A stretch of DNA of 64,000 bases from Smallanthus sonchifolius (Eukaryota > Streptophyta > Magnoliopsida > Asterales > Asteraceae): assembly GCA_023525975.1 (NCBI GenBank), contig CM042028.1:78491501-78555500 (forward strand), written 5' to 3'. The notes below the pieces were generated by a model. The model saw nothing but the letters and a program-made list of their open reading frames with translations, did no database searches and was not told the origin of the DNA. A program made the translations under genes and the position numbers. The stretch's first letter is position 1. Each line of letters opens with the position of its first letter. Positions 31,606 to 43,193 of the stretch are shown here, piece by piece.

Positions 31606-33957
31606 ATATATGTGTTTTATGTGTGTTTTGGTATGGAACGCGTTTACTTTGCATGTGTTTATGATTTATAGGTGTTTGGATGCTAAGTACATGTTTTGGA
31701 AGCATTTGGGAGGAATTAGAAGGAATAGACTTGAAGCTATGCAAAGATGGAGGTCGATCACGAAGTTCTATAGTGTAAAAACTTGACATAGGCATATCCC
31801 GGGCTAGAAAATAAGTTACGGGGGCCATAATATATAAAAACTGAGTTTCTCGACGAAAGGAAGGTGAAAAAGAAGAGTAGAAGCAATTTCAGCGCATGGG
31901 GTGGCACAAAACAGTATGTTTTGGTGTGCTGAGTGAATAGTGGCGCAAATTGCGCTGATGGGGGCGCAAATTGCGCTGCCTGACGGGCTGACTCCAAAAT
32001 TTTGGGATTTTGACCTCTTTTTAAGCCAAACACTTAGGGTTACGGAATTGTTCTTCTTCCAACCGTTTTTGGGGGTTCTAGAGGCGATTTTTGTGAGTTT
32101 CTGAGCATTGGGTTACATGTTTTCAAGGTACTCTTTGATTTTGATTGTTAGTTGATAAGCGACCAAAGTTTTATGCATTAAAGGGTGTAACATGTTATAT
32201 TTATGTAAATTAACATGTGGAATACAAAAGTTTTGTGTAGCTATGCATGTGCATGTGTTGAAAGCTTAAAGTATGATTTTGGAAGATATTAGGTGAGAGA
32301 TGCAAGAGTCGGAAGAGACACGGAGAAAACGGGGCAGAAACTCAGGACCTGGCGTAAGCCTACGCCACCCAGCGTAAGCCTACGCCTAAACATTTCTTTC
32401 ACAGCAGCTTCTAGTGTGGCGGCGTAAGCTTACGCCAACCCAGCGTAGGCTTACGCTGGTTACGTTTTCTGGACGCGAATTTTCGGGAAACAGCCGATTT
32501 TGGTGTTTAATTGGGGGTTTCTTCCCCAAATTCAAAATCATCTTTTGCTACACACTTCTTGGGCGATTGGAGGCTAGGAAACATCATTCCAAGATCGATT
32601 GTGAAGATTGATATCGAATCATCGAAGAATCGAAAATGAATTCCACAACCATGAGCGGCTAATCCACCGGTAATCATTCCCGGGTGGATTGTTTGTAAGT
32701 TTTTAGGGTTTTATCATGTGCTAGCATTGAGAAACAATTCTTGTAATCGTTTGGTTTGAAATACTTGAATCTTTGTGTTTAGTATGGTTATGAACTCACG
32801 GGAGTCGATAAATTCTTGCACCATTGACCCCGTTAGATGATAATTGCTATGAACTTTGATTTGTGTTGAATCTATTGATTAATCTAATTCTATATTGCAT
32901 ACATTTGTCTCGATTTCATTCGTGAATATTGTTTTACACTATTTGCCGATGATGTATGAATGTTGATGTTCTTGGTTAGATTTGGTTAATTTGATTTGGA
33001 TAACCATTTGATTGTTTGAACTCATATGTTGGTGTGATAATCCCTAATTACTTGTGAACTTGAAACCCGGGTGTGATTCCTTTTTAATTATTGTTTACAA
33101 CTTAAACCGTTTATTTTCTACTTGATTACTCGTGATCGTTTTGCTAGTTGATTACCATTGCTTGTTGGATTTGTTAATTTCACCTCAATCATTGCTTGTG
33201 TTTGGTCAGAAAGACCCATTGCAACTTCATAAATCACATTGTTAATTGAAGTTAAGCACCGACCACAAACTCTTCGTAGTTCGACACCCTTCTTACCCTA
33301 ACTAGTTTAAGGTGATTAGGACACTCTAATTCTTTATCTTTGACCGGTACCTTCGACACCAATCATTAGTCCATCGATTATGAGCAGCTAAACCACTTAT
33401 GGCTTCCTCTAGGCAGACGGTTCGTATAGGTTTTATGTTTAATTCGGTTTGTTTATGTATTAGATCTATTTAGTTTCTGACAATAACAGAACGGATTGAT
33501 GTATTGGTGAATTTAAACAGTTTATCTTTGTGTTTTGAGTTCTTTCTTTACAATCGCGTTCGGTTAATGACAAAACCTAGAAGCGGGTTGGGTGACTAAA
33601 GGGGGTAACTTGACACTAATAAATTGGGTAATTGAATTGTATTGGTTTATGACAAAACCAGTCGTATATGTTTTCTGACAATAATTTGTCATCAATAGCC
33701 ACGTCAACTGATTTTCCAACACTATGTCTATGTGGTGTCTAATTAAACAACTGAATTTTGTGTGAAACCTAGAACCTGAAGTTTGGAGGAGGTTGCTTTT
33801 CTCTCTAAATTGAATTTTAATCAAAGAATCAAAGTTTGTAATTTCTAAACTAAAACCAATTTACATCAAAAATGAACTTTCCACCAATTACTCATGGAGA
33901 CGACTCGACTTTTCACTTACTATTTAATTCATATTTTTTGACCAACCAAACGACATC
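31582..33957. mobile_element. Unclassified 2.4-kb insertion in the copia element
   Basis: Copia coding stops after PREA at GGAAGCA (31575-31581) and resumes at another GGAAGCA (33961-33967), indicating a short target duplication of at least 7 bp. The insert lacks obvious inverted ends and any reverse transcriptase or transposase frame. It includes four palindromic GCGTAAGCCTACGC-type words at 32350-32460, and a stretch (31800-32130, 32600-33460) resembling LTR or leader sequence of a gypsy-type retroelement. I do not recognise the element. Confidence 0.55.
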
Positions 33958-33960
33958 GAT

Positions 33961-34530
33961 CAGGAAGCACATTTAAAGCAGTGAAACATTTGATTAGATA
34001 CATCAAAGGATCACTGACTTTTGGCATTAAGTATGGCAGAAATGAAGGAGGTACTCTTGAAGGGTATAGTGATAGTAATCATCTTACTGACAGTGATGAT
34101 GGCAAGAGTACTTCAGGGAATATGTTTTATTATAATGGGTCTTTAATTTCTTGGTTTTTTCATAAGCAACAAACAGTGGCACTGTCTAGTTGTGAAGCTG
34201 AATTCATGGCTGCAACCTCTACAACATGCCAAGGTGTTTGGTTACATGGATTGCTTGAGGAGATCACAGGAAGAAAAAAGGATATTGTGGTGTTATATGT
34301 GGATCATAAGTCAGCAATAGCTCTTATGAAAAATCATGGTTTTCATGAAAGATCAAAGCACATAAACACTAGATACCATTTTATAAGGGAATGCATAGAA
34401 ATAGGTCAAATTCGGGTTGACTTTGTTAGTGGGAGTATGCAAAAGGCAGACATTTTGACTAAGGCTTAGCCAAGACTGAAATTTGGTGAAATGAGGTTCT
34501 TGTTAGGAGTTGAAGATGTGAAGAATGGAA
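33961..34530 (+). pseudogene. Copia RNase H and carboxyl tail
   Basis: It starts with AVKHLIRYIKGSLTFGIKYG and contains GYSDSNHLTDSDDGKSTSG, ALSSCEAEFMAATSTTCQGV, LYVDHKSAIALMKN and KHINTRYHFIRE: the Asp and Glu residues of copia RNase H. A TAG after ILTKA (about 34467-34469) truncates the usual tail PRLKFGEMR. The polypurine tract before the 3' LTR is decayed. Confidence 0.88.
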
Positions 34531-34555
34531 CTTGAAATTAGGAGTGAGTTTTGCA

Positions 34556-34736
34556 GAAAGTTTGGTCTGTTTTTGTAATTTCAAGTAGTAGAGGGACTAG
34601 TTTGTATTTTTTGTATTCTTGTTTTGTATAAGTAGAAGTTTGTTTGGGATTAGTTTGTTAACACCTCAGAAAAGTTAGTTTAATAAAAAGTTAGTTTCTC
34701 TTAATCTTTCTTGGTTGATTCCTGTTACCTGCAACA
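34556..34736 (+). repeat. 3' LTR of the copia element
   Basis: It is near-identical to 26792-26972, sharing TTTCAAGTAGTAGAGGGACT and the end CCTGCAACA. It differs at a few positions, including TTGTTTTGTATAAG against TTTTTTTGTAGAAG. Confidence 0.87.
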
Positions 34737-34739
34737 AAT

Positions 34740-35800
34740 AATTGTATATATACACAAAATAAGGGTTAACATGGAGGATTAAAGAGGTTAAAGATAGTGT
34801 GGACAGAGGAGATGAATAGGGGGTTCTATATTCACTCACACAATGGCTCATAAGCAAGTGAAACATAAATTCATGTTTTAATCAAGATTAAAAAAAGTTA
34901 ATTACGAGAAGATAAACAACTCGAGGGGAAACATTTTGGAAGTTATAGATAGGTATTCAGATTTTTGGGTTGCGTTTAGGAATCGTATGGTTATCTCTAT
35001 TTTGGTCGATCATAATTATGTTATGGTATTGTAATTTTTTGTTTCGTCTTAGCTAGTTATATGCTAGTCGGTTTTTTATAAAATTTATCCATTCAAAAAA
35101 AAGTTAAAATGAATATAATGATAAATGAAGTGGTCGTAACATCTTAATTTTTTATAAATTATTTTAATTTTTTTAATCAATTTTCGATATAGATATGAGG
35201 CTACATCCAAAAGATTTGTTGTGATTCATTAAGATGAATTAAAACTTGCAACTATACTTTGGACACAGTCACATAAATCTTCTATTCTTTCCCATGAGTG
35301 GGCGTAACCCGCCGGATGTTGCACGGTTGTTAAACTTTGTAAGGCTCAGGTTGGACAACATGTACACTGGTTTAACCTCGCGGAAAAACTTCACGTCGAA
35401 ATGGCGATAAAAATAAGCACGTAAAAACAGAAAATCCGGAAATTTATAAAACATCATATTTTAAAGATTCTAAGAAGAAAAAATACTATAAAAAAACGAA
35501 ACCTGGAGCAGCTTCGATGGTTTGTACGTTCGTGCTTCAATGTCTTATACGTTATCATGAAAACTCAATTTTGAATGAAATTTATATCGAAATATGGATA
35601 TAAATAAGCACGTCGCCACGTTGCATTTGTAATTTCGTAAAACATTATATTTTAAAAGTTATAGGAGAAAAACAAAATATGTCCAAAATTAGTTATAAAG
35701 ATTAAAATAATTAAGAAAAACAAAAAAAAACTCAAGTTAGCATGATAAAAGAGTGGACCGGGAAGGGGGTGGTGGGATCGAACTTGCGCCTTGCGGTGTT
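34740..35800. other. Gene-free stretch with a dispersed repeat
   Basis: There is no gene. About 35380-35720 contains AAATAAGCACGTCGCCACG and ATTATATTTTAAAAGTTATA-GAGAAAAA blocks, partly duplicated here and again at about 62290-62530. This may be a non-autonomous element of unknown class. The last 60 bp (GTGGGATCGAACTTGCGCC) look like a minus-strand SINE B-box. Confidence 0.45.
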
Positions 35801-37162
35801 TGTAACACCTTGAAAATTTCCAAAGAATATAAGGGCTAGAAGTATCAAAAGTTAAAGTCCAGGGGTTGGAATGCAAGTTTCCCAAAGTTGGAGGACTGAA
35901 AATAATTTTTTTTAGAAATCTGGATGGTAGCGAATCGTTACCAAATGCCTTGGCGGTCTGCTACGTGAAGGGGAAGGAATTAGCCAGGCATTGACACGAG
36001 CACTCTGACTCGCCGGAGTGTTTTGTTGCGTGGCACTGGTGGTAGACCGATAGCCAGAGCCGTAACGGTCCGCTGGCCGCAAAAAGTAGGCGGATCCGCT
36101 AAGGAGATGACGCGTGTAGGGCTGATGCAAGCGAGGCGGTAGCAGACCGCTACCATCCTGTGTAACGGTCCGCTACGGGTCCAGAAATGGCCTATAAATA
36201 GAAAGCAAGAGCTCGTTCATTTTGCACAGCATACACATACAAACACTTTCAATTACAAACACTAAAGCCCTAGTCTCGCTTATCCTGAGCTCCCGGTCCG
36301 TATTCGAAAGTCCGGTTTCTCGCAAATCGTCCGCAAACTGTCGTAGATAGAACCGATATAAGGTTTATGAATACCATAAGATTTGATAATGCAAACCTAA
36401 GATATGCATTCGATTATAATGATATGAACATGGTCTAGGGTATATTTGAGGTGTTGATTTTGTAGTGATTCAGAAGAAAGTGCTTAGAGGTGAGTTCGTC
36501 TAAACTGTGCTCTATGAAAATGTTGTTTCCAAATGATTTTGTGGTAAGATCTTTATTATATCCTATGTATATATACCCGTAAATAGCGTTTATTACGGCT
36601 GATGTGGGTGGGACTAACGGGCAAGACTGATCCTCTCGTTATGGTCAGCCTTGTGTAGCCGGCGAGTAGCCGGTATATATATAATAAAAGCTCAGAGTCC
36701 ATGTGAGGCTACTGGGTGTGGATTGGGATGGATGGTTATTAAAACCCATACCCGAGTAAAGCGGATGTCGTGGATACAAATTGTAAAAACATGGTTTTGT
36801 TTATGAACTCACCAGCTTTATGCTAATCCAAATATTTTAAATGTTTTAAGCATATGTGACCACTAGCTAGAGGCGTGTAGCTTGGCATTCCATGGTTGTA
36901 CAGGTGGTGCACATATGAAAGATTTTGGTGACTAGATTGATTAAGGGCAGATTCGGGTGTAACCATAAGGCCTGGGTTAGCGGCATGTTCTTGAACTATA
37001 AGACCAATGTTGTAGGTTCCTGTTAGGAACCATGTTTTGTATTTCAATCAAATCTAGTTTGTAAACAATGTTATTATAATAAAAAGTTTGTGGTTTAGTT
37101 TTTCGCTGTATGTTTCTGTATCAACTTCACTATAACCAGTATCTGGGAACTGAGATGTGACA
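35801..37162 (+). mobile_element. 1.36-kb solo LTR with near-perfect duplication
   Basis: It starts TGTAACACCTTG and ends GAGATGTGACA. GTGTT precedes it (35796-35800) and GTTTT follows (37163-37167), a 5-bp duplication with one mismatch. A TATA-like CCTATAAATAGAAAG lies at about 36189-36203, followed by a plausible leader. No coding domains or second LTR are seen. Removing it rejoins GATCGAACTTGCGCCTTGCG with TTTTACGCGGGCCACC, which together look like a minus-strand tRNA-like SINE head. Confidence 0.72.
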
Positions 37163-37268
37163 GTTTTACGCGGGCCACCAAGGCGCCTGCCCGCTTCCGT
37201 TTAAAACCCGACTCCCCCCACCTTCACCCCCACTCACACACACATATATGTGTGTGTGTATATATATA

Positions 37269-39200
37269 GGGATATTCTAAGAAGGCTAAAAAGTGTAGGA
37301 AGCCACCATGGAGTGACATGTGTCCAAGGAGGGGACCAAGGGGGAAGGGCAAAATCGTAAAAGAAACATGCGCTTGATTTTTCAAATGCTCAAAATATGC
37401 ACATGCATATTCCTCCATATTTTTTAAACGTTCATAACTTTTTAATGCGTTAATATTTTAAAAAAAAATTATACCATAATAACGAGCGTTTTTTTATCTT
37501 TAATATGAGTACAATATTGTTATATAAAATTTTAAAAAAAATTACGTGTTAAGTGAGATTTTTATCATGGTGTTTTTGCACTAGGTTGTACAAACTCTAT
37601 AAAACATAATAAAAAACGTCATGAATTAAAAAAAATCATAAAAAACATTTAAACTGGACATTTTATGGTGTTTTAGAAGTGAACGTGTTATGGTGTTTTA
37701 GAACTGGGCAAGTTTTTGGTGTTTTTGAGCCGGAGGAGTGTATGATATTTTTAAAAGAGCTTGTTTCATCTGAAAAAGAAAAACACCATAAATAAAAATC
37801 TAAAACCATTATGGTAATGGCGTCCAGGAATACGTTTTCTATTTTCTGCTTGATCGCGTATGAGCTCTTGCAACTCTCGCGTTCATAGAGTGGAACACCA
37901 AAGATAACGATTCCTCGGAGGTGTTAGAGAATCTGAAAAACGCATTTTCTGTTTTCTACACAATCACAGTTCAAAACACACCATAAAGTTGCCCAGTTTA
38001 AAAACACCATAATACGCCAAGTTCAAAAACACTATAAAAGAAGACACTATAAAGAAAACACTTAAAACCATAATGGTAATTGCATCAAAAAACACCATAA
38101 AACGCATTTTCTGTTTTCTGCACAATCACAGTTCAAAACACATCATAAAGTTGCCCAGTTTAAAAACATCATAACACAACCAGTTCAAAAATACTATAAA
38201 AGAAGACACCATAAAGAAAACACCTAAAACCATAATGGTAATTGCATAAAAAAAAACACCATAAAACAACATGTTGCGTACGAGCTTCTGCAACTCTTGT
38301 GTTCCTAAAGTTGAACACCCAAAGATATCGATTCCACGATGGTGTTAGAGAATCTGAAACATGCGTTTTTCTGTTTGTCGCACGATCGGTGATTAAAAAC
38401 ACCAGAAAACTCCGTGAAAAAGACACCATGAAAAAAACGCAGTGAAAAAAGAAAATAAAAAACGTTGTGAAAAAAGTCATAAAAAAAGCAAAAAAAAAAC
38501 GCAGTGAAAAAAACGTAATAAAAAACGCCATAAAAAACGTTATGAAAAAACAAAACAAAAAACGTCTTAAAAAACGCCATGAAAAAAGCGTCATGAAAAA
38601 CGCAGTGAAAAAAGTCATAAAAAACGCTATTAAAAAACGCAATGAAAAAAACGTTATAAAAAACACCATAAAAAAACGTTATGAAAAAACACAATGAAAA
38701 ACGTCTTGAAAAAACGCAATGAAAAAAGCGTCATGAAAAAACACAGTGAAAAAAATCCATAAAAAACGTCAGTAAAAAACGTAATTAAAAAAATATCATA
38801 AAAAACATCATAAAAAAACGTTATGAAAAAACACAATGAAAAACGTTATGAAAACGCTGTTAAAAACGTACAAACCCAGTTCAGCGATTTTTTTTAAATA
38901 TAACAAGACCATACTCGTTTTAAAGATAAAAAAACGCTTGATTTTATGGTATAATTTTTTTAAAAAAATGATGACGTATAAAAAAGATATAAACGTTTAA
39001 AAAATGGGCATGGAAGGTGCATGTGACTTGCATGTGTATGTTATTTCTCTCTTTTGGACGCAATTACTATTATACCCTTCTAGCCTTTAAATTCTCTCCC
39101 CTTTTATGTGGCATGTTGAGAACCATCCATCTCCAAGATCAATGGCTAAAAATCCTTCCTACACTTCTTACATTTTTTTCCCTTCCTAGCATAACCACAT
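37269..39200. mobile_element. (TA)n-flanked 1.9-kb foldback element with AAAACG array
   Basis: The two ends are imperfect inverted repeats for roughly 250-300 bp. Shared blocks include AAGTGTAGGAAG, TTTTTTAAACGTT-ATA-CTTTT, AATTATACCATAA and AAGCGTTTTTTTATCTTTAA-A. (TA)n lies outside both ends. The interior is repetitive: AACACCATAA words (37560-38260) and a long AAAACG-type array (38440-38870). Frames that read as KKRxEKN or FFITFF arise from this simple repeat and are not genes. Confidence 0.75.
38440..38870 (+). repeat. Tandem AAAAAACGNNATGAA-type array
   Basis: About thirty loosely repeated 12-16-bp units of the form AAAAAACG-(T/C)NNTGAA or AAAAAACGC-ATAA. The phase drifts, so the strand-specific reading frames are low-complexity Lys/Asn-rich or Phe-rich. 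Confidence 0.85.
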
Positions 39201-39212
39201 AATATATATATA

Positions 39213-39733
39213 TAGGGGGAGAATCAAATAAAAAATTATTTTTTCGCTAAAAAATATAAAAAATGACAAAAACCTTAAAAAACGTTATCAAACGAACTCC
39301 GATTGAGCTAATTTCAGCGGCGTTGGAACCGTCTCGTCGAACTCTACCATCTTAGCTTTTAGAGTTTAGCTTTTAAGGTTTAAATTTTATGTTTGAATTT
39401 TAGGGTTTAGATTTTATGGTTTAGGTTTTTTTTTTGTGGGGGTGAGGGGTTTAGGTTTTTGGGGGTGGGTGGGGGTGGGTTTAGGTTTTTGGGGGGTGGA
39501 GTGGGGGGGTTTAGGTTTTTGAGGGGTGAGGGTGGTGATTTTAGGCTTTTCAGGGTAGGGTTGGAGGGGGGTTTTAGGTTTTTGGGGGTGCGGGTGGAAG
39601 GGGTTTAGGTTTTTGGGTCCGGATTAGGGTTCGATGAGACGGTTCCAACGCCGCTGAAATGAGCTCAATCGGAGTTCGTTTGACCCACTTCTTAGTATTT
39701 CTTAGCGAAAAACCATTTTTTAGTGGAACCGTC

Positions 39734-39736
<3 letters not shown>
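39213..39736. mobile_element. (TA)n-flanked TTTAGG-core foldback element, second copy
   Basis: It has the same arms as 23933-24422: AACGAACTCCGATTGAGCT and CAGCGGCGTTGGAACCGTCT on the left, with their inverse on the right. The core of GGTTTAGGTTTTTGGGG words is longer and cleaner. It shares (TA)n tracts with the elements on both sides. Confidence 0.82.
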
Positions 39737-39775
<39 letters not shown>

Positions 39776-39776
<1 letters not shown>

Positions 39777-41007
39777 AGTAAATTACAGAAATCGTCCTTT
39801 ATGTTTATACCATTTTTCAGTTTATGTCCTTTAGCCTAAAAAATGTCAGAGACCATCCTTTATGTTTAAATATGTTGCGTTTAACCTCCTTTAGCCTAAC
39901 GGAGGTTAATTTTTTCAGTTAACTCCAGTCACGTGCCTTGCACATGAGGGTGTTTTGGTCTTTTTACCCATAAAACTAATTTTATAAAATTTTAATTTAT
40001 ATATATATATAAAGAAACTTTCTCTCTCTCTTAACTCACTTCTCTTTCTCTCTCTCAACTTCCTCCTACCTTTTCTCCTCCACCACCGTCCGACCACAAC
40101 CCCAACCTCACCTGGAACCACCTGAAACTCGCCGGAAAACCGATTTCACCGGGAAAGCCGGATCTGAACACATGTCTTGAAATCACCGTCTAGCACCAGA
40201 TCCATGAGAGCCGTCACTAGTCGTCTGATCCGTCGCCAGAAGACCGGGAATGTCCAGATTACGAAGATGGGGGATGGTATTGGTTACTGCAGAGCCACCG
40301 CGTTGTCGTCGTTTACGCGTTTGAGCGTAGAGCCACCGCGTCGTCGTTTAGGAATGTCTGATCCGTCGTCGTTTCGGCGCAAAGCCACCGCGTCGTCGCC
40401 GCCTGTAGTGGTTTCTATCCGCCCGCACATGTGGTTACACTATGCCATTTGGGACCTTTCGCCGGTCGATTTGGATCCCTCTGGTCTATTTACTCTAAAC
40501 CATTCAAAATCAAACCCTAATCCCTAAAAGCAGTGTTTGATTTCAATTCTGCCCCTTTGTATGGTAGTATTGGGTGGTGTTGGATGGAGATGATGGGTTT
40601 AGGGTTTCTAAATTTCAATTTGATGTTGAACGACAGAGGAGATGGTGGAGGGTGGTGGCAGTTGCAGGTGGTGGTTGTGTGTGGCGGTGGTTGTCACTGG
40701 TGGAGGGTGGTGGCGGTGGCAGTGTAGATGGTATGGGGGTATCTTCTTTTATATTAGGTTTATATATATTAATTTTTTAATTAAAATAATTATTAAGATA
40801 TTTTTAAATAAATGGGTAAAAAGACCAAAGTACCCTCATGTGCCTTACACATGACAATACTTAACGAAAAAATTTAACTGTGTTAGAAGCAAATGACGTA
40901 ATGTGCAAGATTTTTAAACGTAAAGAATGATATCTGTCAATTTTTTGACTAAATGACACTATCTGAAAAAAGGTATAAACATAGAGGACGATTTGTGTAA
41001 TTTACTC
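39776..41007. mobile_element. GAGTAAATTAC-ended Mutator-like element
   Basis: The left end GAGTAAATTACAGAAATCGT and the right end, read inward as GAGTAAATTACACAAATCGT, are inverted. The match continues through CTTTATGTTTATACC and into the shared CACATGAGGGT block. The flanks TATATTATA and AATATTATA agree at 8 of 9 bases, consistent with a 9-bp Mutator-type duplication. The interior (40060-40730) is GC-rich with CCACCGCGTCGTCG and GGTGG words and looks like captured or simple sequence. I cannot identify a source gene. Confidence 0.75.
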
Positions 41008-41560
41008 AATATTATATTTGGCCTACTTCCCAATATAGAAATGCACCTACCATGAACACCTCCGATCAACTCTCTCCGGTCATCCTCGCCCAAAACTTCA
41101 GTCTTAATTTATGATTTCATCAAATGAAAGGTCAAGGTTTGCATCCTACTTACTAGCCATAAAATATAGAAATGCACATAGGTTCTTTATGAGATATTAA
41201 TAGTCGATTAAGGGGCGAAACCTAAAGAGGTAATCGGCCTATCGAGGACCATTTTCTAGATTTGAAACAAATAACAGATCATAAAACATGTGCTAAATCT
41301 GGAATAAAATACTTGCAAAAGAAGGGTTTTGTTTATTATTTACATCAGACTTCCAACAGAATTTGAATAATAAATTAATTAAATCCAGGTTTCGAATATT
41401 CCAAATGGATCGTTATTCAAACTGAATTAAGTTTTCGAATTGAATTCATATATATTGATTTAGGACCGAACCGAACCGACCCAATTATTCTAAAAAAAAT
41501 TATTGCTATTTTGTTTAAATAAAGGTGAGATATGTCATATGTGTCAAAATTGCAACACAA
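41008..41560. other. Gene-free stretch
   Basis: There is no gene. A short CGAACCGAACCGACCC tract lies near 41466. The remainder is AT-rich without identifiable structure. Confidence 0.5.
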
Positions 41561-41790
41561 GCATTCTGGTTGAATGGTAGCCCGATGACTTTCTAAATGG
41601 TAGGTCATGGGTTCGAGTCTCGCTTGAGACAAAAATGTTTCGTGTTGAGCCAGGGGGTTTCCCAGTTGTGGGTTTCTTCCTGGGTGGTGTGGGGCTGACG
41701 CTTCTGTACTTAGGCCGAAAGGGTGATCCGTTTGATAGGGTAATCCCGAGTGTCCAAGCGTTTGATGTTAAAAAAAATAGTATATTTATG
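41561..41790 (+). mobile_element. tRNA-derived SINE
   Basis: TGGTTGAATGGTAGC (A-box-like) is followed by GGGTTCGAGTCTC (B-box-like), then a body with CAGGGGGTTTCCCAG and GGGTAATCCCGAGTGTCC. It ends in a short A run after TTTGATGTT. The body is related to that of the SINE at 47086-47305. No clear duplication is visible. Confidence 0.7.
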
Positions 41791-42056
41791 ATAAAGGAAA
41801 TTGAGGGACGCAAGGTATCTACTATTTTTGGTATTTTCGATCCATGTTTTCTTTGAAAAGCAGTTGCAACCAAATGTCCAAAGTACTATTTTTGTTATTT
41901 TCGACATATGCTTTCTTCTGGTTTGTAGTTACACTTTCAATTCCAAATTTCCAACCAACACTTAGTTTTGAGCAATTTTTTTTATAAATAAAAAGGACGA
42001 GAAATTAAAATTACAATTATTATCTTTTTTTTCTCGCTATGGAATCATCATTATTC

Positions 42057-42060
<4 letters not shown>

Positions 42061-42118
<58 letters not shown>
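42061..42118. repeat. (TA)n microsatellite
   Basis: This is a nearly pure TA repeat of about 28 units on the left side of the next element. A matching tract lies at 42505-42580. Confidence 0.95.
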
Positions 42119-42121
<3 letters not shown>

Positions 42122-42501
42122 GTATGTTCTTTTGAGAACCAACAATATGTTAAGAACCGTGAGAACCGCATTAACTCTTCCTCTATTTATAATATAAATT
42201 GACTAGAATTCATGTACATTTCAATATGTTTAAGATTTGGTTTTAAAAGACCTCGAATTTATAGTCGTTTTTTTAAATGCATATATGCACTCACACTATA
42301 TGCACAAATGAATGCATATATGCATATTTTTATACTTTTCTTAAAAAAAATCAGGAGAGAGGAGATAAACTCAAACTAAGAGTGGGAAGAGATAAATAAA
42401 ACATTGTTGTTGAATTTTACTTTTTTCACTAAAGCGATATGTACACGTTTTGTGCGGTTCTTTCGGTTCTCAACATATAGTTGGTTCTCAAAAGAACATG
42501 C

Positions 42502-42504
<3 letters not shown>
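42119..42504. mobile_element. 386-bp element inserted in (TA)n
   Basis: The ends GGGGTATGTTCTTTTGAGAA and (read inward) GGGGCATGTTCTTTTGAGAA are inverted. Similarity continues through CCAAC, ATATGTT-AGAACCG and AGAACCGCA for about 58 bp. It is bounded on both sides by long (TA)n tracts. Length, non-coding content and microsatellite context recall rice Micron elements, though homology is not shown. A decayed copy in opposite orientation lies at 24702-25040. Confidence 0.8.
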
Positions 42505-42580
<76 letters not shown>

Positions 42581-42582
<2 letters not shown>

Positions 42583-43141
42583 TAAAGTTAAAATTTTTTT
42601 GAATTCATAACCTTCTCAAACTTTGATATTCCTAATATATTTTTCTTTACCACTAGACCACCAACCCAATGTGTATCATTTCATATTTTGATTAGGTTAT
42701 GGTATTTATAAACTTTTAATATAAATATGTAAATTTATTTTACACAAAATACATAATAAAAATCTGTTATAGCATCCACATCAGGATTGGTATATATATC
42801 ATATCCTTAAATTATAAGGGAAAAAAATAAAATTTAAGTTTAAATGGTCTCACATCAGGTTCTTTAAACCTTATCTTTATTCTTAAAATTATAAGAAAAT
42901 GTACACTAAAATCTTAAATATACCAATTCTTTAACAATTTTTTAAAATTATAAGGATAAGGAATGAAATGTGAGAGGTTTTTAAAAAATAAACAATTTTT
43001 TTATAGAATAATGTTTTTTAGTTAAATTATAAAGATAATAATAAAGAATCTGATGCGAATGCTTTTAACTCTATAATAACTATCTAATTTGTTATAAGCC
43101 CTCAAAATTAGAAAGATATTACAACAGAATATTTGAATATA

Positions 43142-43190
<49 letters not shown>
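42581..43190. other. SINE head fragment, AT-rich DNA and (TA)n
   Basis: About 42600-42675 reads on the minus strand as GGTTGGTGGTCTAGTGGTAA plus GGTTATGAATTC, a decayed tRNA-like head. The rest is AT-rich up to a (TA)n tract at 43147-43190. No gene is seen. Confidence 0.45.

Positions 43191-43193
<3 letters not shown>

Larger units (their letters stand above)
26791..34736 (+). mobile_element. Degenerate Ty1/copia retrotransposon, twice interrupted
   Basis: Short LTRs (26791-26972 and about 34556-34736) share over 90% of positions by eye and both end CCTGTTACCTGCAACA. The methionine-tRNA primer-binding site TGGTATCAGAGC is at 26976-26987. Between the LTRs lie gag, protease, integrase, reverse transcriptase and RNase H in copia order. 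Two insertions interrupt them: a solo LTR (28684-29556) inside integrase, and a 2.4-kb unclassified segment (31582-33957) just before RNase H. Without the insertions the element is about 4.7 kb. Several stops and frameshifts make it inactive. Confidence 0.9.

Noticed and set aside
26791..34736. Active or pararetroviral element
   Set aside because: The domain order is copia, there is no movement or coat protein, and there are multiple stops, frameshifts and two insertions.
38169..38836. Long Phe-rich and Lys-rich frames on both strands
   Set aside because: They are translations of the drifting AAAAAACG simple repeat and have no complexity typical of proteins.
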